DNA from: an uncultured Coriobacteriaceae bacterium
Lineage (GTDB): Bacteria; Actinomycetota; Coriobacteriia; Coriobacteriales; Eggerthellaceae
Direction: 5' to 3'
Assembly (NCBI GenBank): GCA_946623915.1
Contig: CAMORQ010000168.1
Location: 1-5,130 of the forward strand
DNA length: 5,130 nucleotides
A model generated the notes under the pieces. It searched no databases. It saw only the letters and a list, made by a program, of their open reading frames with translations, and was not told where the DNA came from. Below, in pieces: positions 2,743 to 5,130 of this stretch; the first letter of the stretch is position 1, and every line of letters starts with the position of its first letter. Made by a program: the position numbers and the translations under genes.

Positions 2743-5130
2743 TTAGCTTGTGGCGGCTTCGAACGCGTCGAAGACTTTGGCCTTGATAGCCCATGTGCCG
2801 CCAAACACATAGCCGCGCTTGATTTCGCCCTTGTGGGCTTTCGCGAACGATGTGTTGCGCCAATCATATTCGTCGGCGAGCACGAGCACAGCGTTGTTCA
2901 TGCCACACAGGGCGCCGCCGCACAGGGCGTCTTCGTAGCCCTTCGATGTGGCCACGCCCATGTTGTTGGCGCTCATGCCGTTTCGCAGGCCCCAGTTGGC
3001 TACCGCAACGCTCGTGTCGTAGTGCTCATTGCCCCAGAGCTTCTCCATGATGCTGATGCCGTTTTTCGCAAGCGTGCGATCGATCGGCGTGTTCACCACA
3101 GAAGCACCGCCTGCCACGATTACCTGTTTAATGCCGCACGCCTTCATGGCGTTGAGCGTGTTCGTGGAGATGGTGTTCCTGTTCTCCACCAGGAAGATCG
3201 GGAAATGCTTGGCGTATGCCACCGGGCTTGCCGAAAGCGCATCGTAGTAGCTTTGCGACGTGGCCAAAATGGCGATGTTGCTGCGCTTACCAAAGAATGC
3301 TCTGTTCAGCGCTGCCGCCGTGTCGGTGGCCGATTGCCCGTATACACGCCGCGCGGTGACGCCAGTCGTGCTCTCAATCACGCGCTCGACGCCTTCGGAC
3401 ACGGCGCGGTAGCCGCCTGCGATGATCACGCGGGACGGCCTTAGGCGCTGCAGCTCGGAACGGGTCTGGGCCGTTAGGCGGTTCGTTTCGGTGATCAGGA
3501 CCGGCGCGTTATACAGGCCCGCCACGCCGGACGCAGAAAGAGCATCGGGGAAGTCAGCCGACGTCGCGATGACAACCGTGCCGCCCGTGTTCTTCCAGCC
3601 GCGCTTGACGATTTCGCGCATGGTGTCAGGCGCCTCTTGACCCCACAGCCGGACCCAGATGTTCGACAGGTTGATGGTGTAGCTGGCCTTCGCGGCCCCG
3701 TACGTGCCACTCTTGGCCTTGTCCCAGCCATCCCAATCGATGTTCTTGTAACCAAGTTTCTTGTAGGTGTCCACCTGCTTCTGCACGTCGCTGGTAAGGG
3801 CACTGCCTGAAACCGTGGCGCTCAGCTTGGTAGTGGTCGCCGCCGTGCGCGTGAAAGTCTTGTAGCCCACGCCGCCCGTGTCGGTGGTGTACTGCACCTT
3901 CACCTTGATCGTCTTGTTCACGACGTTCTTGACGTAGTTCACGTTCTGGGTGACGTTTTTCGAGGTCGGCGTTACGGTCTGCGCCGCAACCTTACTGGCC
4001 GAATAGCCCGACACGCTCGGCGGCGTCACGGCCGGCCACGTGCTGGACTTTGGAGTCCAGGCGTTGTAGGTCACCTTGCCCGTTGCGTTGTCGATGGTCG
4101 CCGAACGGGTGAACGTAACCGTCTGCTCCTTGCTGGCTGGCGCTTTGGTGGCATCCGGCATCTTGTACACGATGGTGCGCGTCACTTCTTCGGCGAGCAG
4201 GAGGTCGGAAGGCACCTTCACCGTTCCGGCGGTGTTCAGCTTAGTGCCGGGCTTATAGAGCGACTTGTACGTCGCCATCGTGACGGTGGTCGTAGTCGAG
4301 CCCATCTTGATGTTGATGGTTCGATCAGCGCTGCCCACCTTCTCGGATGTCCCCTTGAACGGATTGCTGATAACTTTCCAACCGCTCTTCTGGAGCTCGG
4401 CAAGGCGGTCGTTTACCTTCTTGACAATCTCTTCGGAAAACGCCGTGCCTTCGGTTGCCTTGAACTGGTAGCCATTTGCGCCGGTGATATTCTTGTTGTT
4501 CGAATCGACAAAGTTCACGGTAACGGTGCGCTGGACCGGGGATGCCTTGATGACATAGCTGACCGTGCGGCTGCCCGTGTAGGTGCCCTTGCCGGTGATG
4601 GTGGCCGTGTAGGTGCCCGGGTCGGTGAAGTTGGCGTTGGGCTTCCACGAGATGGTGTAGTCCGTGCCTTCCTTCAGCGTGGTGGAGCCGTCCTTGACGA
4701 CCACGGTGGGCGCCTGCTTCTTGCCGTTGTAGGTCTTCGAGGCCGGGTTGGGCGCCGTGATCGACTTGTTGTCGGTGCCGATGCTCTTCTTGGCGCCTGC
4801 AGGCTTGCTCAGGGTAACGGTATAGGCGGTCTTGGCCGCGTGGAACGTGCCGCTCTTGGCCTTATCCCAACCACCCCAATCGACCTGCGTGTAGCCGTCC
4901 TTCTTGAATTCATCAACCTTGGCCTGCACTTCGGAAACAATGCTGGTTCCGTCACTACCCTTCGTGGAAAGCTTCTGCGACGAATCGCTTGTAGTTGCAG
5001 TGGTGCTCCAAGAGGTACCGCCGGCTTTCGTCACCGTGACCCTGATGGTCTTCGACACGCCGTTGATCTTGTAGGTGACCGTGCGGCTGCCCGTGTAGGT
5101 GCCCTTGCCGGTGATGGTGGCCGTGTAGGT
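2743..5130 (-). CDS. Large multidomain surface protein (MucBP/Mub B2-like modules with CWB2 anchor), N-terminus outside window
   Basis: The frame is open to the right edge, so the GTG at 5058 is an internal valine (preceded in frame by TYKING); 795 residues are visible. In order: end of an Ig/MBG-like repeat (1-24); an unrecognised module with DWGGWDKAKSGT (25-109); a complete MBG-like repeat ending GTYTATITGKGTYTGSRTV (about 122-196); a MucBP-like domain starting RTVTVNFVD (about 199-275); a Ser/Thr/Lys linker; a Mub B2-like domain with TRTIVYKMPD, QTVTFTRSATIDNATGKV, TWPAV and GYSA (about 315-402); a second DWDGWDKAKSGT module (404-490); and three CWB2 repeats (491-795). CWB2 repeats bind wall polymers; MucBP and Mub B2 modules are typical of bacterial adhesins, so a wall-bound adhesin is likely, but the ligand is unknown. 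No sortase motif or C-terminal membrane segment is present, consistent with CWB2 anchoring. A hairpin 46 bases downstream probably ends the transcript. Confidence 0.9.
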   Translation of the reverse strand, partial: TYTATITGKGTYTGSRTVTYKINGVSKTIRVTVTKAGGTSWSTTATTSDSSQKLSTKGSDGTSIVSEVQAKVDEFKKDGYTQVDWGGWDKAKSGTFHAAKTAYTVTLSKPAGAKKSIGTDNKSITAPNPASKTYNGKKQAPTVVVKDGSTTLKEGTDYTISWKPNANFTDPGTYTATITGKGTYTGSRTVSYVIKASPVQRTVTVNFVDSNNKNITGANGYQFKATEGTAFSEEIVKKVNDRLAELQKSGWKVISNPFKGTSEKVGSADRTINIKMGSTTTTVTMATYKSLYKPGTKLNTAGTVKVPSDLLLAEEVTRTIVYKMPDATKAPASKEQTVTFTRSATIDNATGKVTYNAWTPKSSTWPAVTPPSVSGYSASKVAAQTVTPTSKNVTQNVNYVKNVVNKTIKVKVQYTTDTGGVGYKTFTRTAATTTKLSATVSGSALTSDVQKQVDTYKKLGYKNIDWDGWDKAKSGTYGAAKASYTINLSNIWVRLWGQEAPDTMREIVKRGWKNTGGTVVIATSADFPDALSASGVAGLYNAPVLITETNRLTAQTRSELQRLRPSRVIIAGGYRAVSEGVERVIESTTGVTARRVYGQSATDTAAALNRAFFGKRSNIAILATSQSYYDALSASPVAYAKHFPIFLVENRNTISTNTLNAMKACGIKQVIVAGGASVVNTPIDRTLAKNGISIMEKLWGNEHYDTSVAVANWGLRNGMSANNMGVATSKGYEDALCGGALCGMNNAVLVLADEYDWRNTSFAKAHKGEIKRGYVFGGTWAIKAKVFDAFEAATS
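2746..3660 (-). other. CWB2 anchor region of the large surface protein (three repeats)
   Basis: The C-terminal 305 residues hold three CWB2 repeats: first from WVRLWGQEAPDTM to VIIAGGYRAVSEGV, second from RVYGQSATDTAAALNR to VIVAGGASVV, third from KLWGNEHYDTSVAV to YVFGGTWAI. They match the left-hand CWB2 gene closely, with shared runs SATDTAAALNR, PIFLVEN and MKACGIKQV. Confidence 0.9.
3661..3921 (-). repeat. Second copy of the DWxGWDKAKSGT module
   Basis: This stretch encodes about 87 residues from NKTIKVKVQY to YTINLSN. The second half, VQKQVDTYKKLGYKNIDWDG then WDKAKSGTYGAAKASYTINL, matches the copy at 4804-5058 almost position for position. It directly precedes the CWB2 repeats. Confidence 0.8.
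3925..4188 (-). other. Mub B2-like domain in the large surface protein
   Basis: About 88 residues show the order seen in B2 domains of the lactobacillus mucus-binding protein: TRTIVYKMPD, then QTVTFTRSATIDNATGKVTY, then W, TWPAV, PPSVSGYSA and a closing NVNYVK strand. Recognised by eye from the motif order, not by a profile search. Confidence 0.7.
4306..4536 (-). other. MucBP-like domain, diverged relative of the DWxGWDKAKSGT module
   Basis: From RTVTVNFVDSNNKNITG to RTINIKM, a strand, a TxGT turn, a helix (EEIVKKVNDRLAELQKSGW) and a closing strand follow in the same order as in the two DWxGWDKAKSGT modules. The DW..WDKAKSGT signature itself is replaced by ISNPFKGTSEKV. Confidence 0.5.
4561..4614 (-). 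repeat. 54-base exact direct repeat, inner copy
   Basis: These 54 bases are identical to 5077-5130. They encode TYTATITGKGTYTGSRTV at the end of an Ig/MBG-like repeat. The copies are 516 bases (172 codons) apart and in the same reading frame. Confidence 0.95.
4804..5058 (-). repeat. First copy of the DWxGWDKAKSGT module
   Basis: This stretch encodes about 85 residues from SKTIRVTVT to YTVTLSK. Its second half, SEVQAKVDEFKKDGYTQVDW then GGWDKAKSGTFHAAKTAYTV, aligns with the copy at 3661-3921 without gaps. I know no named family with this signature. Confidence 0.8.
5077..5130 (-). repeat. 54-base exact direct repeat, outer copy (reaches window edge)
   Basis: Identical to 4561-4614 up to the last base of the window, so the true repeat may be longer. 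It encodes the last strands of an earlier Ig/MBG-like repeat, which shows that the protein extends beyond the window. Confidence 0.95.

Noticed and set aside
2590..3444. Plus-strand open frame of 284 codons opposite the CWB2 region
   Set aside because: It is rich in His, Arg and Ala as expected for the antisense of a GC-rich gene, and overlaps a well-supported gene and its terminator.
5056..5058. GTG as start codon of the large surface protein
   Set aside because: The frame stays open for 24 further codons to the window edge and these encode a copy of a repeat found inside the protein, so the codon is an internal valine.
4561..5130. Direct repeats as a CRISPR array or mobile-element ends
   Set aside because: There are only two copies in view, they are in frame within a protein-coding repeat, and no inverted ends or transposase are present.

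Overview
The window suggests a Gram-positive, fairly high-GC anaerobe of the Coriobacteriia type (Eggerthella/Slackia-like). This is inference from large surface proteins that combine cell-wall-binding repeat 2 (CWB2) modules with mucin-binding-like modules, strong AAAGGAGG ribosome sites and GTG/TTG starts. No rRNA or other taxonomic marker is present to settle it. Layout from left to right: (1) positions 2-772, plus strand, the C-terminal part of a CWB2 surface protein whose beginning lies left of the window; (2) positions 773-1013, a convergent intergenic region with a perfect 19-bp stem (954-995) that probably terminates the ribosomal operon; (3) positions 1014-2299, minus strand, the classic infC-rpmI-rplT operon (IF-3, L35, L20) with tight spacing and a good Shine-Dalgarno site before each gene; (4) positions 2300-2510, the infC leader and a candidate promoter, holding an intrinsic terminator ahead of infC and an upstream segment complementary to its first arm, which looks like an attenuator; (5) positions 2511-2742, non-coding DNA with one strong hairpin just past the next gene; (6) positions 2743-5130, minus strand, the 3' 795 codons of a second, larger CWB2 surface protein that runs off the right edge. 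The ribosomal operon is housekeeping. In Bacillus and E. coli its L20 product represses the operon through the infC/rpmI leader, and the leader seen here has the parts needed for transcription attenuation. The two surface proteins end in clearly homologous CWB2 regions (three repeats in the larger gene; in the left gene two complete repeats plus the tail of a first, whose start is cut by the edge). They lie in opposite orientation on either side of the operon. The larger one carries a mosaic of Ig/MBG-like, MucBP-like and Mub B2-like modules in front of its CWB2 anchor, which suggests a non-covalently wall-bound adhesin. The least familiar element is a module of about 85 residues, present twice, with the signature DWxGWDKAKSGT. 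A more diverged relative lies between the two copies. No tRNA, rRNA, CRISPR array, insertion sequence or prophage feature was seen.
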